NCBI RefSeq assembly: GCF_963681195.1
Contig: NZ_OY808997.1
Location: 2,914,001-2,978,000, forward strand
Reading direction: 5' to 3'
DNA from: Vibrio sp. 16
Lineage (GTDB): Bacteria; Pseudomonadota; Gammaproteobacteria; Enterobacterales; Vibrionaceae
Length of the DNA stretch: 64,000 nt
Below are positions 48,576-58,724 of the stretch, in pieces. A model generated the notes under the pieces. That model saw only the letters and a list, made by a program, of their open reading frames with translations. It made no database searches and had not been told where the DNA came from. Made by a program: the position numbers and the translations under genes. How positions within the stretch are numbered: the stretch's first letter is position 1; each line of letters begins with the position of its first letter.

Positions 48576-48603
48576 AAAGCCTTGGCAGTGCCAAGGCTTT
48601 TTT
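48576..48603 (+). terminator. Rho-independent terminator of rpoS
   Basis: An 11-bp stem aaagccttggc/gccaaggcttt with a tiny loop and a T run, 7 nt past the rpoS stop. Confidence 0.9.
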
Positions 48604-48649
48604 CATTTGCTTAGTTGCGACGCTGAGATGTGCCTACATAGGTAAAATA

Positions 48650-49918
48650 TTATGCCCTACGCTTAGGAAAGACACGAACTGACTTAATTCGATTCTCTTC
48701 TAGTTCAACAATTTCCATTGGGTGACCAGAGACTTGAACGCTCAAGTGACTCTCTGGGATATCCTCTAAATGTTCTAAGATAAGCCCGTTTAATGTTCTA
48801 GGGCCATCAGTTGGCAGTTTCCATTTTAACCCTTTGTTGATATCGCGAATATTGGCGCTACCATCGATTAGGAAGCTACCATCGCCTTGAGGCGAAATTT
48901 CTTCCGAAAGGCTTGGTGTAATTGATGTGGTGAACTCACCAACGATCTCTTCTAGAATATCTTCCAAAGTAATTAGGCCGATAATGTCGCCATACTCATC
49001 AACGATCAGACCAATGCGCTGCTTATTGCGCTGGAATTTTAGCAGTTGAACGTTGAGTGGCGTACTCTCTGGAATGAAGTAAACTTCATCAGCTGCTCTT
49101 AATAAGGTCTCTTTAGTGAACTCATTCTTCTCTAACATCAATCGGTACGACTCTCGTAGGCGTAGCATACCAACCACTTCGTCGATTTGGTCGCGATACA
49201 AAACCACTCGACCATGAGGTGAGTGAGTCAGCTGTCGAACAATAGATTTCCAATCATCATTGATGTCGATACCCGTAATCTCGTTTCGCGGCACCATGAT
49301 GTCATTCACCGTCACGTGTTCAAGATCCAAAATAGAAATCAACATATCTTGGTGGCGTCTAGGAATAAGACTGCCAGCTTCATTCACTACGGTTCTCAAC
49401 TCTTCAGAGCTTAGGTGGTCGTCTCCGCCATGATCTGCTTTTATACCGAGTAAGCGGATAAAGCCATTAGTAATGAAGTTCACCAACATGACGAGTGGAG
49501 AGAGCAGTTTCATCAAGATGGTGAGAACAATACTGCTCGCGTAAGACACGCGCTCTGGATAAAGTGAGGCAAGGGTCTTCGGGGTGACTTCGGCAAACAC
49601 GAGCACAACCATAGTGAGGGCCCCCGTTGCAATTGCGACACCTAGGTCGCCATATAAACGCATACCCAGAATTGTCGCGATAGCTGAAGCAAGAATATTG
49701 ACAAGGTTGTTGCCGATCAGAATAAGACCAATTAAGCGGTCTGGGCGGTCGAGTAGTTTCTCGACGCGTTTTGCACCTTTATGCCCGTGGTTTGCTAGGT
49801 GCTTGAGGCGGTATCGGTTCAAGGACATCATCCCTGTCTCTGAACCCGAAAAATATCCTGAAATTACGATAAGACACGCGAGTAGCGCAAATAAGATACC
49901 CGTTGATATGTCGTCCAA
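48650..49918 (-). CDS. corB: CNNM/CorB-family membrane protein (HlyC/CorC family transporter)
   Basis: 422 residues. The N-terminal DUF21 membrane domain has three or four segments and the conserved SGSETGMMSLNRYRL; two CBS domains (about 195-315) and a C-terminal CorC/HlyC domain follow. Homologues (YfjD in E. coli) affect Mg2+ and Co2+ export and resistance. It is next to ypjD and ffh, the same order as in E. coli, and likely shares a message with ypjD. Confidence 0.9.
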   Translation of the reverse strand: MDDISTGILFALLACLIVISGYFSGSETGMMSLNRYRLKHLANHGHKGAKRVEKLLDRPDRLIGLILIGNNLVNILASAIATILGMRLYGDLGVAIATGALTMVVLVFAEVTPKTLASLYPERVSYASSIVLTILMKLLSPLVMLVNFITNGFIRLLGIKADHGGDDHLSSEELRTVVNEAGSLIPRRHQDMLISILDLEHVTVNDIMVPRNEITGIDINDDWKSIVRQLTHSPHGRVVLYRDQIDEVVGMLRLRESYRLMLEKNEFTKETLLRAADEVYFIPESTPLNVQLLKFQRNKQRIGLIVDEYGDIIGLITLEDILEEIVGEFTTSITPSLSEEISPQGDGSFLIDGSANIRDINKGLKWKLPTDGPRTLNGLILEHLEDIPESHLSVQVSGHPMEIVELEENRIKSVRVFPKRRA

Positions 49919-50008
49919 AGCTTATCTTTTCCTTGTTGGGTTTGGTTAATTTATGACCTAATTATCAAAGTAAGTCAATTTAGATTAGGGTGGGCTGTAT
50001 TGTAAAAG

Positions 50009-50032
50009 AAAGGTGCAATTGGTGCACCTTTG
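50009..50032 (-). terminator. Terminator of ypjD
   Basis: A 9-bp stem aaaggtgca/tgcaccttt followed by CUUUU on the minus strand, just past the ypjD stop. This suggests that corB needs readthrough or its own promoter. Confidence 0.65.
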
Positions 50033-50040
50033 ACTCGTCA

Positions 50041-50835
50041 TTAACCCAGAATTATCTCGCGAACAAATCGACTGCCAAAATAGGCTAGAGTGAGCAAGGT
50101 TGCACCAGCAACAGCAAACCATGTAATTTTGCGTCCGCGCCACCCTTTTTGATAATGCCCCCACAATAAGGTGGTGTATATCAGCCATGCAATAAAGGAA
50201 AGAATACCTTTATGTGCTTTCCCCTGAGCAAACATATCTTGGACAAACACAAAACCCGTTATTAGCGTGCCGGTCAGCAGTAAGGTGCCAAGCAGGATGA
50301 TGTTAAACAATTGACGTTCAACCATCAGCAAAGGCGGTAAGTTTGGGTTTATCGCCAGTGCTTTTTTGGCTTTCAATTTATGATCGAGCCAAGCAAGTTG
50401 CAGCGCATACAGCGCTCCTATCGTCAGTGTTGAGTATGAAAACAACGCTAGCGAGATATGAATGAGCAGTTTAGGGTCTTGTTCAAGGTGAGTAATAAAG
50501 GTACTCGGAAGAAATGCGGCAGCGGAGAGGTTAATCGCAGCAAAGCTATAGACAACTGGCAGTAAAAACCACAACCGGGTTTTGAGCATGGCAATGCTCA
50601 TCACCAATGAAATGATAAAACTAATTAACGAAGCCACATTGAGAATGCTCAGGTTTTGCCCTGAGGCTTCTATGATCAAATCACTGAGCAACCAAGCATG
50701 AAAAGCCAATGCTAAAAAGGCACTGACTAAGACGGTTTTAGCTCTGATACCGGTCTGATTTACAAGCCCAGGTATGATTGTCGCGATTGCTAAAAAATAG
50801 AGTATTGCAGCAACAACGGCGATTAAGTTGTCCAT
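50041..50835 (-). CDS. ypjD: Inner-membrane protein YpjD, cytochrome c assembly (CcsA-like) family
   Basis: 264 residues with about eight membrane segments and no signal of other domains. It belongs to the CcsA/CcmF-like family, but the E. coli homologue is not known to act in cytochrome c maturation, and the role is unclear. Divergent from ffh, as in E. coli and relatives. Confidence 0.85.
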   Translation of the reverse strand: MDNLIAVVAAILYFLAIATIIPGLVNQTGIRAKTVLVSAFLALAFHAWLLSDLIIEASGQNLSILNVASLISFIISLVMSIAMLKTRLWFLLPVVYSFAAINLSAAAFLPSTFITHLEQDPKLLIHISLALFSYSTLTIGALYALQLAWLDHKLKAKKALAINPNLPPLLMVERQLFNIILLGTLLLTGTLITGFVFVQDMFAQGKAHKGILSFIAWLIYTTLLWGHYQKGWRGRKITWFAVAGATLLTLAYFGSRFVREIILG

Positions 50836-51043
50836 GGTTCTCTATAAGCTGGTGGATTTTTAACAAATTATACCCTGCATCAACGACTTGAGCTATGACT
50901 TATCTCCCTCATTTACGTGACATGAGATATCAAATGTTGTTAATGCTGTGTCCACACTCGGTTGGCTAAGGTATAATCACAGTAATTGTCGCTAAATTTA
51001 ACGGGTGAGATGTATTTATGCTCGCTCAAAAAAGAGACTTAAG

Positions 51044-52432
51044 ATGTTTGAGAATTTAACGGATCGATTGTCCAAAACGCTGAAAAATATCAGCGGAAAA
51101 GGTCGCCTGACCGAAGACAACATAAAAGATACCTTACGTGAAGTACGTATGGCGCTTTTGGAGGCGGATGTCGCGCTTCCAGTGGTACGCGATTTTATTA
51201 AACGCGTTAAAGAAGCAGCCGTTGGTGTTGAGGTTTCCAAATCCCTAACGCCTGGCCAAGAGTTCATTAAGATTGTTCAAGGTGAACTTGAAGCCGTAAT
51301 GGGTGAGTCAAATGAAGCTCTAAATCTTGCTGCGCAGCCACCTGCTGTTATCTTGATGGCAGGTCTACAAGGTGCGGGTAAAACCACATCGGTCGGTAAG
51401 CTATCTAAGCTTTTAAAAGAGCGTGATAAGAAGAAGGTACTGGTTGTTTCTGCTGACGTTTATCGCCCAGCCGCGATCAAACAGCTTGAAACGTTAGCGT
51501 CAGATATTGGTGTCGACTTCTTCCCGTCTAGTGCGGATCAAAAGCCAATTGATATCGCTAATGCTGCTATCGATCATGCGAAGAAGAAGTTCTATGACGT
51601 TTTGGTTGTCGATACCGCAGGTCGCTTAGCCATCGATGAGCAAATGATGGGAGAAATCAAAGAGCTTCACTCTGCGATTGATCCTGTTGAGACGCTATTC
51701 GTCGTCGATGCGATGACAGGTCAAGACGCGGCAAACACTGCGAAAGCATTTGGTGATACGCTGCCACTTACGGGCGTGATCTTAACCAAAGTAGATGGTG
51801 ATGCTCGTGGTGGTGCGGCGCTTTCTGTTCGCCATATTACGGGTAAACCGATCAAGTTCTTAGGTGTTGGTGAAAAGACGGATGCACTTGAACCTTTCCA
51901 CCCAGATCGTGTGGCATCACGTATCTTGGGCATGGGTGACGTCCTATCTCTAATCGAAGACCTGCAACGTAATGTTGACCAAGAAAAAGCAGAGAAACTG
52001 GCGAAAAAGTTCAAAGAGAAGAAAGGTTTTGACCTTGAAGACTTCCGTGAGCAGCTAGGTCAGATGCAAAACATGGGCGGTATGATGGGCATGATGGATA
52101 AGCTGCCGGGTATGAGCAACTTGCCTGACAATGTGAAAGACAAAGTCGACGACAAGATGTTCAAACAGATGGAAGCGATCATCAACTCGATGACGATGAA
52201 AGAGCGTCAACGCCCAGAACTGATTAAAGGTTCACGTAAAAAACGTATCGCTGCAGGTTCTGGCACCCAGGTGCAAGATGTTAACCGTCTACTCAAGCAG
52301 TTCACTCAGATGCAGAAAATGATGAAGAAAATGCAGAAAGGTGGCATGAAAGGCATGATGCGCAACATGCAAGGCATGATGGGCGGCATGGGAGGAATGG
52401 GCGGTGGCGGTTTCAATCCGTTTGGCCGTTAA
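51044..52432 (+). CDS. ffh: Signal recognition particle protein Ffh
   Basis: 462 residues from the ATG at 51044; the frame is open 13 codons upstream but the family starts MFENLTDRLS. The N domain, the GTPase G domain (GLQGAGKTTSVGKL; DTAGRLAIDEQMM; TKVDGDARGG) and a methionine-rich M domain with long MxxM runs that bind signal sequences and 4.5S RNA are all clear. It targets inner-membrane proteins co-translationally. Followed by a terminator; rpsP starts about 207 nt later. Confidence 0.98.
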   Translation: MFENLTDRLSKTLKNISGKGRLTEDNIKDTLREVRMALLEADVALPVVRDFIKRVKEAAVGVEVSKSLTPGQEFIKIVQGELEAVMGESNEALNLAAQPPAVILMAGLQGAGKTTSVGKLSKLLKERDKKKVLVVSADVYRPAAIKQLETLASDIGVDFFPSSADQKPIDIANAAIDHAKKKFYDVLVVDTAGRLAIDEQMMGEIKELHSAIDPVETLFVVDAMTGQDAANTAKAFGDTLPLTGVILTKVDGDARGGAALSVRHITGKPIKFLGVGEKTDALEPFHPDRVASRILGMGDVLSLIEDLQRNVDQEKAEKLAKKFKEKKGFDLEDFREQLGQMQNMGGMMGMMDKLPGMSNLPDNVKDKVDDKMFKQMEAIINSMTMKERQRPELIKGSRKKRIAAGSGTQVQDVNRLLKQFTQMQKMMKKMQKGGMKGMMRNMQGMMGGMGGMGGGGFNPFGR

Positions 52433-52526
52433 ATCAGACCTGCAATAAAAATTTCAAGGTGTTAGCTGCGTCACAAACTTAAGTTTCGTTTTATGTTGGT
52501 GAAAAAGTAGCTAAAGACCTTGCATT

Positions 52527-52562
52527 GCTCCGGAATAAGAGTAAAATTCCGGAGCTTTATTT
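52527..52562 (+). terminator. Rho-independent terminator of ffh
   Basis: A perfect 10-bp stem gctccggaat/attccggagc followed by tttatttt, about 95 nt past the ffh stop. Confidence 0.85.
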
Positions 52563-52639
52563 TGGCACGAGCCCCAAATCATTTAGCGATAAATGGTTTC
52601 TGGGGTTAATTTTATTTTTGAGAAAGCAAAGAGGACGAC

Positions 52640-52888
52640 ATGGTAACCATTCGTTTGGCACGTCACGGCGCTAAGAAGCGTCCATTTTATCAAATCGTAG
52701 TAGCGGACAGCCGCAATGCAGCAACTGGCCGTTTCATCGAGAAAGTTGGTTTCTTCAACCCAACTGCTAAAGGTCAAGAAGAAGGTCTACGTCTAGACCT
52801 AGATCGCGTTAACCACTGGGTTGGTCAAGGCGCATCTCTATCTGACCGCGTTGCTAAGCTAGTAAAAGACGCTCAAAAAGCGGCTTAA
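52640..52888 (+). CDS. rpsP: 30S ribosomal protein S16
   Basis: 82 residues, beginning [20 protein letters not shown] as in all S16 proteins. It supports 30S assembly. AGAGGA precedes the ATG. First gene of rpsP-rimM-trmD-rplS, the standard gammaproteobacterial operon. Confidence 0.98.
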   Translation: MVTIRLARHGAKKRPFYQIVVADSRNAATGRFIEKVGFFNPTAKGQEEGLRLDLDRVNHWVGQGASLSDRVAKLVKDAQKAA

Positions 52889-52915
52889 TTCTTACTTGAA
52901 AGAAGAAATTAGCTT

Positions 52916-53464
52916 ATGTCGATGAAAGGTAAAGAAACAATGAGTGAAGACAAGATTGTTGTAGGTAAGTTAGGTGCTTCTTACGGCATTCGCGGCTGGC
53001 TTAAAGTTTTTTCCTACACAGACAATGCTGAAAGCATGTTTGATTACACCCCATGGTTTATTAACCAAGGTGGTAAGTGGGTTGAGTACAAGGTTGAGAG
53101 TTGGAAGCGCCATAACAAAGGTTTGGTGGTGAAACTCGAAGGTCTGGATGTGCGCGAAGATGCGCAATTACTGACAAACTTTGAAATCTCTATTGACCCT
53201 GCTGTTCTTCCAGAATTGCCATCAGATGAATTCTATTGGCGTGATTTGATTGGGATGCACGTAGTAACCGACAAAGGTTACGATCTAGGTACTGTCTCTG
53301 ACATGCTAGAAACGGGTTCCAACGATGTTTTGGTTGTAAAAGCAAATCTAAAAGATGCTTTCGGGCAAAAGGAACGATTAATTCCGTTCCTTGAAGAGCA
53401 AGTGATCAAACATATTGATCGCGAAGCTCAACGGATCGAAGTTGACTGGGATCCTGGATTCTAA
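52916..53464 (+). CDS. rimM: Ribosome maturation factor RimM
   Basis: 182 residues. It has an N-terminal beta-barrel ([16 protein letters not shown]) and a C-terminal PRC-barrel domain with [10 protein letters not shown], and binds S19 in the 30S head during maturation. The start [10 protein letters not shown] is kept because close relatives have the same lead; the later ATG (residue 9) is an alternative. 27 nt after rpsP and followed by trmD. Confidence 0.95.
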   Translation: MSMKGKETMSEDKIVVGKLGASYGIRGWLKVFSYTDNAESMFDYTPWFINQGGKWVEYKVESWKRHNKGLVVKLEGLDVREDAQLLTNFEISIDPAVLPELPSDEFYWRDLIGMHVVTDKGYDLGTVSDMLETGSNDVLVVKANLKDAFGQKERLIPFLEEQVIKHIDREAQRIEVDWDPGF

Positions 53465-53491
53465 ACTCCAAAATTTCAGAGCGAGATAAAC

Positions 53492-54241
53492 ATGTGGGTT
53501 GGCGTAATAAGCCTTTTTCCTGAAATGTTCCGTTCTGTTACTGATTATGGAGTAACAGGTCAAGCGGTTAAAAAAGGTCTTTTGTCGATTGAGACTTGGA
53601 ATCCTCGCGATTTCACGCACGACAAACATCGCACTGTTGATGATAGACCTTACGGTGGCGGCCCTGGCATGCTCATGATGGTTCAGCCTTTGCGCGATGC
53701 TATTCATACAGCCAAGCAAGCTTCACCGGGTAAGACGAAAGTCATTTACCTTTCTCCTCAAGGTCGAAAGCTCGACCAAAAAGGAGTCGAAGAGCTGGCA
53801 ACAAATGAGAACTTGCTTTTGATTTGTGGCCGCTATGAAGGGGTAGATGAGCGTATCATCCAATCTGAAGTTGACGAAGAATGGTCAATTGGGGATTTCG
53901 TGATGACGGGTGGTGAGATTCCAGCCATGACGTTGATTGATTCAGTGTCTCGGTTTGTGCCGGGAGTGCTAGGAGATTTTGCGTCAGCAGAGGAAGATTC
54001 CTTTGCTAATGGCTTGTTAGATTGCCCTCACTATACGCGTCCAGAGGTGTTAGATGACAAAGAAGTACCTTCGGTGCTGATGTCAGGTAACCACAAGGAA
54101 ATTCGTCGCTGGCGACTTAAACAGTCGTTAGGCCGTACTTGGCTAAGAAGACCAGAACTCCTGGAAAACCTAGCTCTGACTGACGAACAGGAACAATTAC
54201 TGGCCGAATTTATTAAAGAGCACCGCTCTGGTAAAAAGTAA
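53492..54241 (+). CDS. trmD: tRNA (guanine-37-N1)-methyltransferase
   Basis: 249 residues, a SPOUT knot methyltransferase that prevents +1 frameshifting. N-terminal [12 protein letters not shown], the [17 protein letters not shown] segment (core [11 protein letters not shown]), and the SAM-binding knot around [10 protein letters not shown] are intact, as is the catalytic Asp region. Third gene of the rpsP operon. Confidence 0.97.
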   Translation: MWVGVISLFPEMFRSVTDYGVTGQAVKKGLLSIETWNPRDFTHDKHRTVDDRPYGGGPGMLMMVQPLRDAIHTAKQASPGKTKVIYLSPQGRKLDQKGVEELATNENLLLICGRYEGVDERIIQSEVDEEWSIGDFVMTGGEIPAMTLIDSVSRFVPGVLGDFASAEEDSFANGLLDCPHYTRPEVLDDKEVPSVLMSGNHKEIRRWRLKQSLGRTWLRRPELLENLALTDEQEQLLAEFIKEHRSGKK

Positions 54242-54290
54242 GCAGTAACCTATTAAATTTAGTATCAGTTTATTCTAGGAATTTATTAAA

Positions 54291-54644
54291 ATGAGTAACA
54301 TCATCAAGGCTCTTGAAGAAGAGCAACTAAAATCAGACCTACCTAAATTTGCACCAGGTGACACTGTTGTAGTTCAAGTTAAGGTAAAAGAAGGTGACCG
54401 TGAGCGTCTACAGGCTTTCGAAGGCGTTGTAATCGCAATCCGTAACCGTGGTCTACACTCTGCTTTCACTGTACGTAAGATTTCTAACGGTGAAGGTGTT
54501 GAGCGTACGTTCCAAACACACTCTCCAATCGTTGATAGCATCGAAGTTAAACGCCGTGGTGCAGTACGTCGTGCCAAGTTGTACTACCTACGTGAGCGTT
54601 CTGGTAAGTCTGCTCGTATTAAAGAGAAACTTGCTAAGAAGTAA
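54291..54644 (+). CDS. rplS: 50S ribosomal protein L19
   Basis: 117 residues, with the family segments [11 protein letters not shown] and [20 protein letters not shown]. It sits at the subunit interface. Last gene of the rpsP-rimM-trmD-rplS operon, with its own terminator 28 nt past the stop. Confidence 0.98.
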   Translation: MSNIIKALEEEQLKSDLPKFAPGDTVVVQVKVKEGDRERLQAFEGVVIAIRNRGLHSAFTVRKISNGEGVERTFQTHSPIVDSIEVKRRGAVRRAKLYYLRERSGKSARIKEKLAKK

Positions 54645-54671
54645 TGCTATAACTAGCGTTCTCATAGTATT

Positions 54672-54698
54672 AGCGGAGCCCTGTGGCTCCGCTTTTTT
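54672..54698 (+). terminator. Rho-independent terminator of the rpsP-rplS operon
   Basis: A 9-bp GC-rich stem agcggagcc/ggctccgct with a ctgt loop and a run of T. Confidence 0.92.
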
Positions 54699-54871
54699 AT
54701 TCTTTGCTTATAACTCGCCATTTTCCTCTCTCCCGTTGTCATCGGTACTCATTTACTGGCCCAACTTGTTCAAAGAAAGTTCCGCACCTTTTCCTAGGTA
54801 GAAAGAAAAATATCTACGTTCTAAGTTAAAAATTGTATTTGATATAACAACCTAAGTAATACGCTGGATAC

Positions 54872-54903
54872 AAAAAGAGCCGATGTTTTCACATCAGCCC
54901 TCT
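54872..54903 (-). terminator. Terminator of the pil-coaE-zapD-yacG unit
   Basis: Arms agagccgatg and catcagccctct pair with wobbles; the minus strand continues with five U. It lies about 27 nt past the yacG stop. Confidence 0.65.
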
Positions 54904-54929
54904 AGTCAGCTTAAATCACATTGTCTCAA

Positions 54930-55124
54930 TCAATATTGGTCTTCTGACCAGCCATCTGAATCAGACATATCCGGTGCTCCCGGAATGGTATTTTCTTCAT
55001 CTGCCCATTCACCAAAATCGATCATTTGGCATTGTTTGCTGCAAAATGGACGATAAGGGCTTTGCTCCCCCCAAGTCACGTCTGTACCACACTGTGGGCA
55101 GGGAACGATAGTAATCTTAGTCAT
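54930..55124 (-). CDS. yacG: DNA gyrase inhibitor YacG
   Basis: 64 residues from the ATG at 55124; a TTG two codons upstream is an unlikely alternative. Zinc site of four cysteines, CPQCG near residue 9 and CSKQC near residue 28, followed by an acidic tail. E. coli YacG binds GyrB and blocks gyrase. It follows zapD and coaE, as in E. coli. Confidence 0.93.
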   Translation of the reverse strand: MTKITIVPCPQCGTDVTWGEQSPYRPFCSKQCQMIDFGEWADEENTIPGAPDMSDSDGWSEDQY

Positions 55125-55175
55125 AATCAACTCATTGTCGAAGATCGGGTTTAGAGATGAGTTTAGCGGAAAGAC

Positions 55176-55916
55176 TTAACAACACACCGCTAATTTAAAC
55201 TCTATGTTTGCAGTCGATGCCTGCCCAGAAGCAAATTCGATAAATTTGATCGCAAATCTATTCTTGTGCCCTGAGATCATTGGGTAGACACCAAACTCCA
55301 TCGGAATCTCCAAGCGTAAAATATTGGCTTCATCGGCATCACTCTGATAGAAACCAGCCGGCGCATTATACGCGCGGAAGTGACCAGTTTCACGAGTCAG
55401 TCTTAGCCATAGCTTCAACGCTTGTGCTAGGGGCAATAAACTACCGAGCCATTTGTTAGCGTCGGCTTGTTTTTGATTGATAGGTAAGTGCAGCCAATGA
55501 TGTAGGGCGGGCAAGTCAAAGCAACATGAGCCACCAGGCAAGTTAAAACGCTGGCGAATTGCACTTAGGAATCGGTCCTCTTTTAAGCTCTGGCCAAATC
55601 GCTCAGCGGCCATGAGATGGCTATGCGCTTCGTCGACTTCACGCAAAATACCGAGGAGCATTTCCTGATCGACGCCATCAACATTCAGCCAGTTGCGATA
55701 GGTTAAACGTTGCTTCTCAATATCCTTAGCAAGCTCACTTTTTAGCTGTATTTGCTCAAAGATCTCTAGCAGGTCAAATAGAGAACGATAAAAAACCAAA
55801 TGCTGCATATCGTCACTGAATTCTGCAGCCAAACGCAACTGATTGAGCAGTGCTTCGACTCTCAAGTAGATGCGGGTTTTTTCGTTCAATGGATGTTCGA
55901 AGTAGTGAGTGGTCAT
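55176..55916 (-). CDS. zapD: Cell division protein ZapD
   Basis: 246 residues, the usual length. ZapD (YacF) crosslinks FtsZ filaments at the division ring. The N-terminal [18 protein letters not shown] and the central [17 protein letters not shown] core of the family (here [13 protein letters not shown]) are visible. It lies between coaE and yacG. Confidence 0.94.
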   Translation of the reverse strand: MTTHYFEHPLNEKTRIYLRVEALLNQLRLAAEFSDDMQHLVFYRSLFDLLEIFEQIQLKSELAKDIEKQRLTYRNWLNVDGVDQEMLLGILREVDEAHSHLMAAERFGQSLKEDRFLSAIRQRFNLPGGSCCFDLPALHHWLHLPINQKQADANKWLGSLLPLAQALKLWLRLTRETGHFRAYNAPAGFYQSDADEANILRLEIPMEFGVYPMISGHKNRFAIKFIEFASGQASTANIEFKLAVCC

Positions 55917-55950
55917 TAAAATGCAGTCGTGAATGGTTCTACCTTTATTC

Positions 55951-56559
55951 TCACCGATTTGCCCTACCGATTTCTAGGAACTTTTGATGCAATTCTGTGA
56001 TTTGAGGCAAAAGTTTTTGGTTTTCTGTATCATTTTTAATCACGAAGTCCGCAATGGCTAATCGTTGTTCTCTGCTTGCTTGAGCTGCAACAATGGCTTG
56101 TGCTTGCTCAAGCGCCACGTTGTCTCGTGCCACCGTCCTTTCTAACTGAGTTGCCTCATCGACATCGACGACAACAACTTTGTCCGCTAGATGTTGTAAG
56201 TGATTTTCAACCATCAAAGGAATGACTAAAAGCGCATACTCTGAGGTAGTGTTTGCTAACTCAGCGAGCATGTTTGCGCGAATCATCGGGTGTAGTAATT
56301 GGTCTAGCCAGGCCTTTTGGCTTGGGTCAGAGAAGATGATCTCTCGAAGTTTACTTCTGTCGAGATTGCCGTTTTCTAGTAAAACAGAGGAGCCAAATTT
56401 GCTCTCTATGGCTTTTAACCCCTTACTGCCAGGCGCCACTACTTCACGAGCGATGACGTCAGCGTCCACAATTTCGATGCCAAAGTGCTGATGAAAAAGG
56501 TTTGCGACGGTCGTTTTGCCACTGGCAATCCCGCCGGTTAACCCCACAACAAAGGTCAT
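55951..56559 (-). CDS. coaE: Dephospho-CoA kinase
   Basis: 202 residues. It carries out the last step of coenzyme A synthesis. The P-loop [12 protein letters not shown] is at residues 6-17, followed by [10 protein letters not shown] and the lid region. It starts 1 nt after pilD ends, so it is translated from the pil message, the pilD-coaE-zapD-yacG arrangement of many gammaproteobacteria. Confidence 0.96.
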   Translation of the reverse strand: MTFVVGLTGGIASGKTTVANLFHQHFGIEIVDADVIAREVVAPGSKGLKAIESKFGSSVLLENGNLDRSKLREIIFSDPSQKAWLDQLLHPMIRANMLAELANTTSEYALLVIPLMVENHLQHLADKVVVVDVDEATQLERTVARDNVALEQAQAIVAAQASREQRLAIADFVIKNDTENQKLLPQITELHQKFLEIGRANR

Positions 56560-56560
56560 A

Positions 56561-57433
56561 TTAGAGTCCTAAAAAATGAGTCAGATAAAAGCCCCATATC
56601 TGAGAGCCCCACATCATGCTTATCCAACCTGCTATCGCCAAGTAAGGGCCAAATGGAAAGGCTTTATCGATACCTTGGCGTTTTAGTCGCAGTTGAATCA
56701 GGCCAAATACCAGTCCGACTAAAGAAGAGAATAGGATAAGCATGGGAAGTTGTTGCCATCCGAGCCAAGCGCCTAGAGCCGCCAGCAGTTTAAAGTCACC
56801 GTAACCCATACCTTCTTTACCGGTAGCTAGTTTAAACAGCCAATATACCGACCAAAGGGATAGATAACCAGCCATCGCGCCAATAACCGAGTCTTGCAGT
56901 GAGATAGGGCTTATTTGAAACAGGGCCAAGGCGATACCCGCCCAAGTGAGGGGCAAGGTAAGGGAATCTGGCAGCAGCATGGTGTCGAGGTCGATAAAGG
57001 TTGCCGCAATCAATACGAACGTAAAAATCAGTAGGGCGAGTGTGAAGTAACTAAAGCCAAGTTGATACGACACAACAAAGCTTAAGCCGCCACTGAGCAG
57101 CTCAATCAGAGGGTAGCGGGCGCTGATTGGATTATCACACTGTCGACACTTCCCTCTTAGCAGCAACCAACTTACAACAGGAATATTATCTATAATGCGG
57201 ATTGGGGTGTGGCATTTAGGGCAAGTTGAGCGAGGAACACTGAGGTTATAAGTTCCCTTTGGCGCTTCTATGTTGTACTCGGGAAAGCTTTCGGCGCACT
57301 CTTGTCGCCACTCTCGCTCCATTATTTTCGGTAGACGATGTATGACCACGTTGAGAAAACTACCAATGATAAGGCCAAAAACGGTCGCCATGGTTGGAAA
57401 TAACCAAGGGTAGTAATGAAATTGCTCGATCAA
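56561..57433 (-). CDS. pilD: Type IV prepilin peptidase and N-methyltransferase PilD
   Basis: 290 residues with about eight membrane segments. The N-terminal cytoplasmic domain has two CxxC pairs (CPKCH; CRQC) and the membrane part has both catalytic aspartates, in [11 protein letters not shown] and in the GYGDFK motif. It cleaves and methylates pilins and often also type II secretion pseudopilins (VcpD in V. cholerae). Lies 52 nt after pilC. Confidence 0.95.
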   Translation of the reverse strand: MIEQFHYYPWLFPTMATVFGLIIGSFLNVVIHRLPKIMEREWRQECAESFPEYNIEAPKGTYNLSVPRSTCPKCHTPIRIIDNIPVVSWLLLRGKCRQCDNPISARYPLIELLSGGLSFVVSYQLGFSYFTLALLIFTFVLIAATFIDLDTMLLPDSLTLPLTWAGIALALFQISPISLQDSVIGAMAGYLSLWSVYWLFKLATGKEGMGYGDFKLLAALGAWLGWQQLPMLILFSSLVGLVFGLIQLRLKRQGIDKAFPFGPYLAIAGWISMMWGSQIWGFYLTHFLGL

Positions 57434-57485
57434 ACCAGTATCGCCCTAGATGAAAGTGCCAAGCACAAAATAGTAAAGGCTAATA

Positions 57486-58712
57486 CTATCCTAATACACT
57501 CATTAAGTTAAAGATCGGCAAGTACATTGCGACCACTAAGCCTCCTACTACCACACCAAGGAAAATAATAATCATAGGCTCTAGGACTTTTCCTAGATTA
57601 TCGACGGTGTTATCAATTTCAAACTCATAGATGGTGGCGACTTTATTGAGCATGTCATCTAAGCTTCCCGATTCTTCGCCAATCATCACCATTTGCAGCA
57701 CCATTTCAGGAAAGGTTTGTGAGTTTCGCATCGCAATGTATATCGGCATGCCTGCTGCGGTATCGGCATAAACTTGTTCGATCGCGTTTTGATAGTGAAT
57801 ATTATTGGCGGTTTTCGCTGATGTTTTTAAGCATGAAAGTATCGGGATGCCAGCACTAAAACTGGTTGCCAACGTTCGGCTAAACTTCGCAATGGAAGCT
57901 TTGCTAATGATGGTACCAATTATTGGGATGTTTAAGCTTGCTCGACTTGTTGCCAATTGAATGCGAAAGGATTTTTTTCGTCCGAGTTTTAACAGCAAAA
58001 ACGCGATGGCAAGCGCCATAAACACCATGCCTGAATAAGATTGAACCCAGTGAGAGAGAATAAGAACCTGAGCGGTAAACCAAGGTAGGTCAGCGCCAAA
58101 TCCAGAAAACATTGATTCAAATTCCGGTATGACGACGGTTAACATTAAATAAGTGACCGATAATGCGGTAATCACAACCATGGATGGGTAGATCAGAGCT
58201 TTGATTACTTTTGCTTTCAGTTGTTCTGACTTTTCTCGATAAGTTGCAATTCGTTCAAACACTTCGGCTAGGTTACCAGATTGTTCACCGGTTGCGACAA
58301 GGTCTACGTATAAGGTGTCAAAATGCGTGCTCGCTGTTCGCAGCGTTTTTGATAGTGGTGTGCCAGATTCAACCCCTTTCACTATTTGGGACAAAATCGA
58401 TTTCATCTCGGCTTTACGGTGATTATCTGCGACCAACTTAAGAGCCTGAATCAACGGCACGCCCGTCATCAGCATCGTCGCTAACTGCCTCGTTAAAATC
58501 GTAATGTCTTTGCGTTTCACGCGCTGCGTTATGCGTTTGTATAAGGAAAGATTGCGCTTTTTCAGCTTTTTGACTTGGATATGTTGTTCTTTCAGTTTGT
58601 CTCGCACCTCGTTTTCGGTCAGCGCTAATAATTGACCTGAAACTGGTTTACCGATGCTATTGAGACCTCGCCAATGGAAGCTTTTTAATTGGTTCTTGTA
58701 TCGATTTTTCAC
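57486..58712 (-). CDS. pilC: Type IV pilus inner-membrane platform protein PilC
   Basis: 408 residues with two T2SSF repeats, each ending in membrane segments (about 170-195, 215-240, 380-405). The N-terminal cytoplasmic region resembles GspF/PilC. It anchors the assembly ATPases PilB and PilT. It starts 12 nt after pilB ends. Confidence 0.95.
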   Translation of the reverse strand: MKNRYKNQLKSFHWRGLNSIGKPVSGQLLALTENEVRDKLKEQHIQVKKLKKRNLSLYKRITQRVKRKDITILTRQLATMLMTGVPLIQALKLVADNHRKAEMKSILSQIVKGVESGTPLSKTLRTASTHFDTLYVDLVATGEQSGNLAEVFERIATYREKSEQLKAKVIKALIYPSMVVITALSVTYLMLTVVIPEFESMFSGFGADLPWFTAQVLILSHWVQSYSGMVFMALAIAFLLLKLGRKKSFRIQLATSRASLNIPIIGTIISKASIAKFSRTLATSFSAGIPILSCLKTSAKTANNIHYQNAIEQVYADTAAGMPIYIAMRNSQTFPEMVLQMVMIGEESGSLDDMLNKVATIYEFEIDNTVDNLGKVLEPMIIIFLGVVVGGLVVAMYLPIFNLMSVLG

Positions 58713-58724
58713 ATGAACTTCCCG

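Noticed and set aside
52050..52430. Methionine-rich repeat at the end of ffh as an unusual insertion
   Set aside because: This is the normal M domain tail of the signal recognition particle protein.
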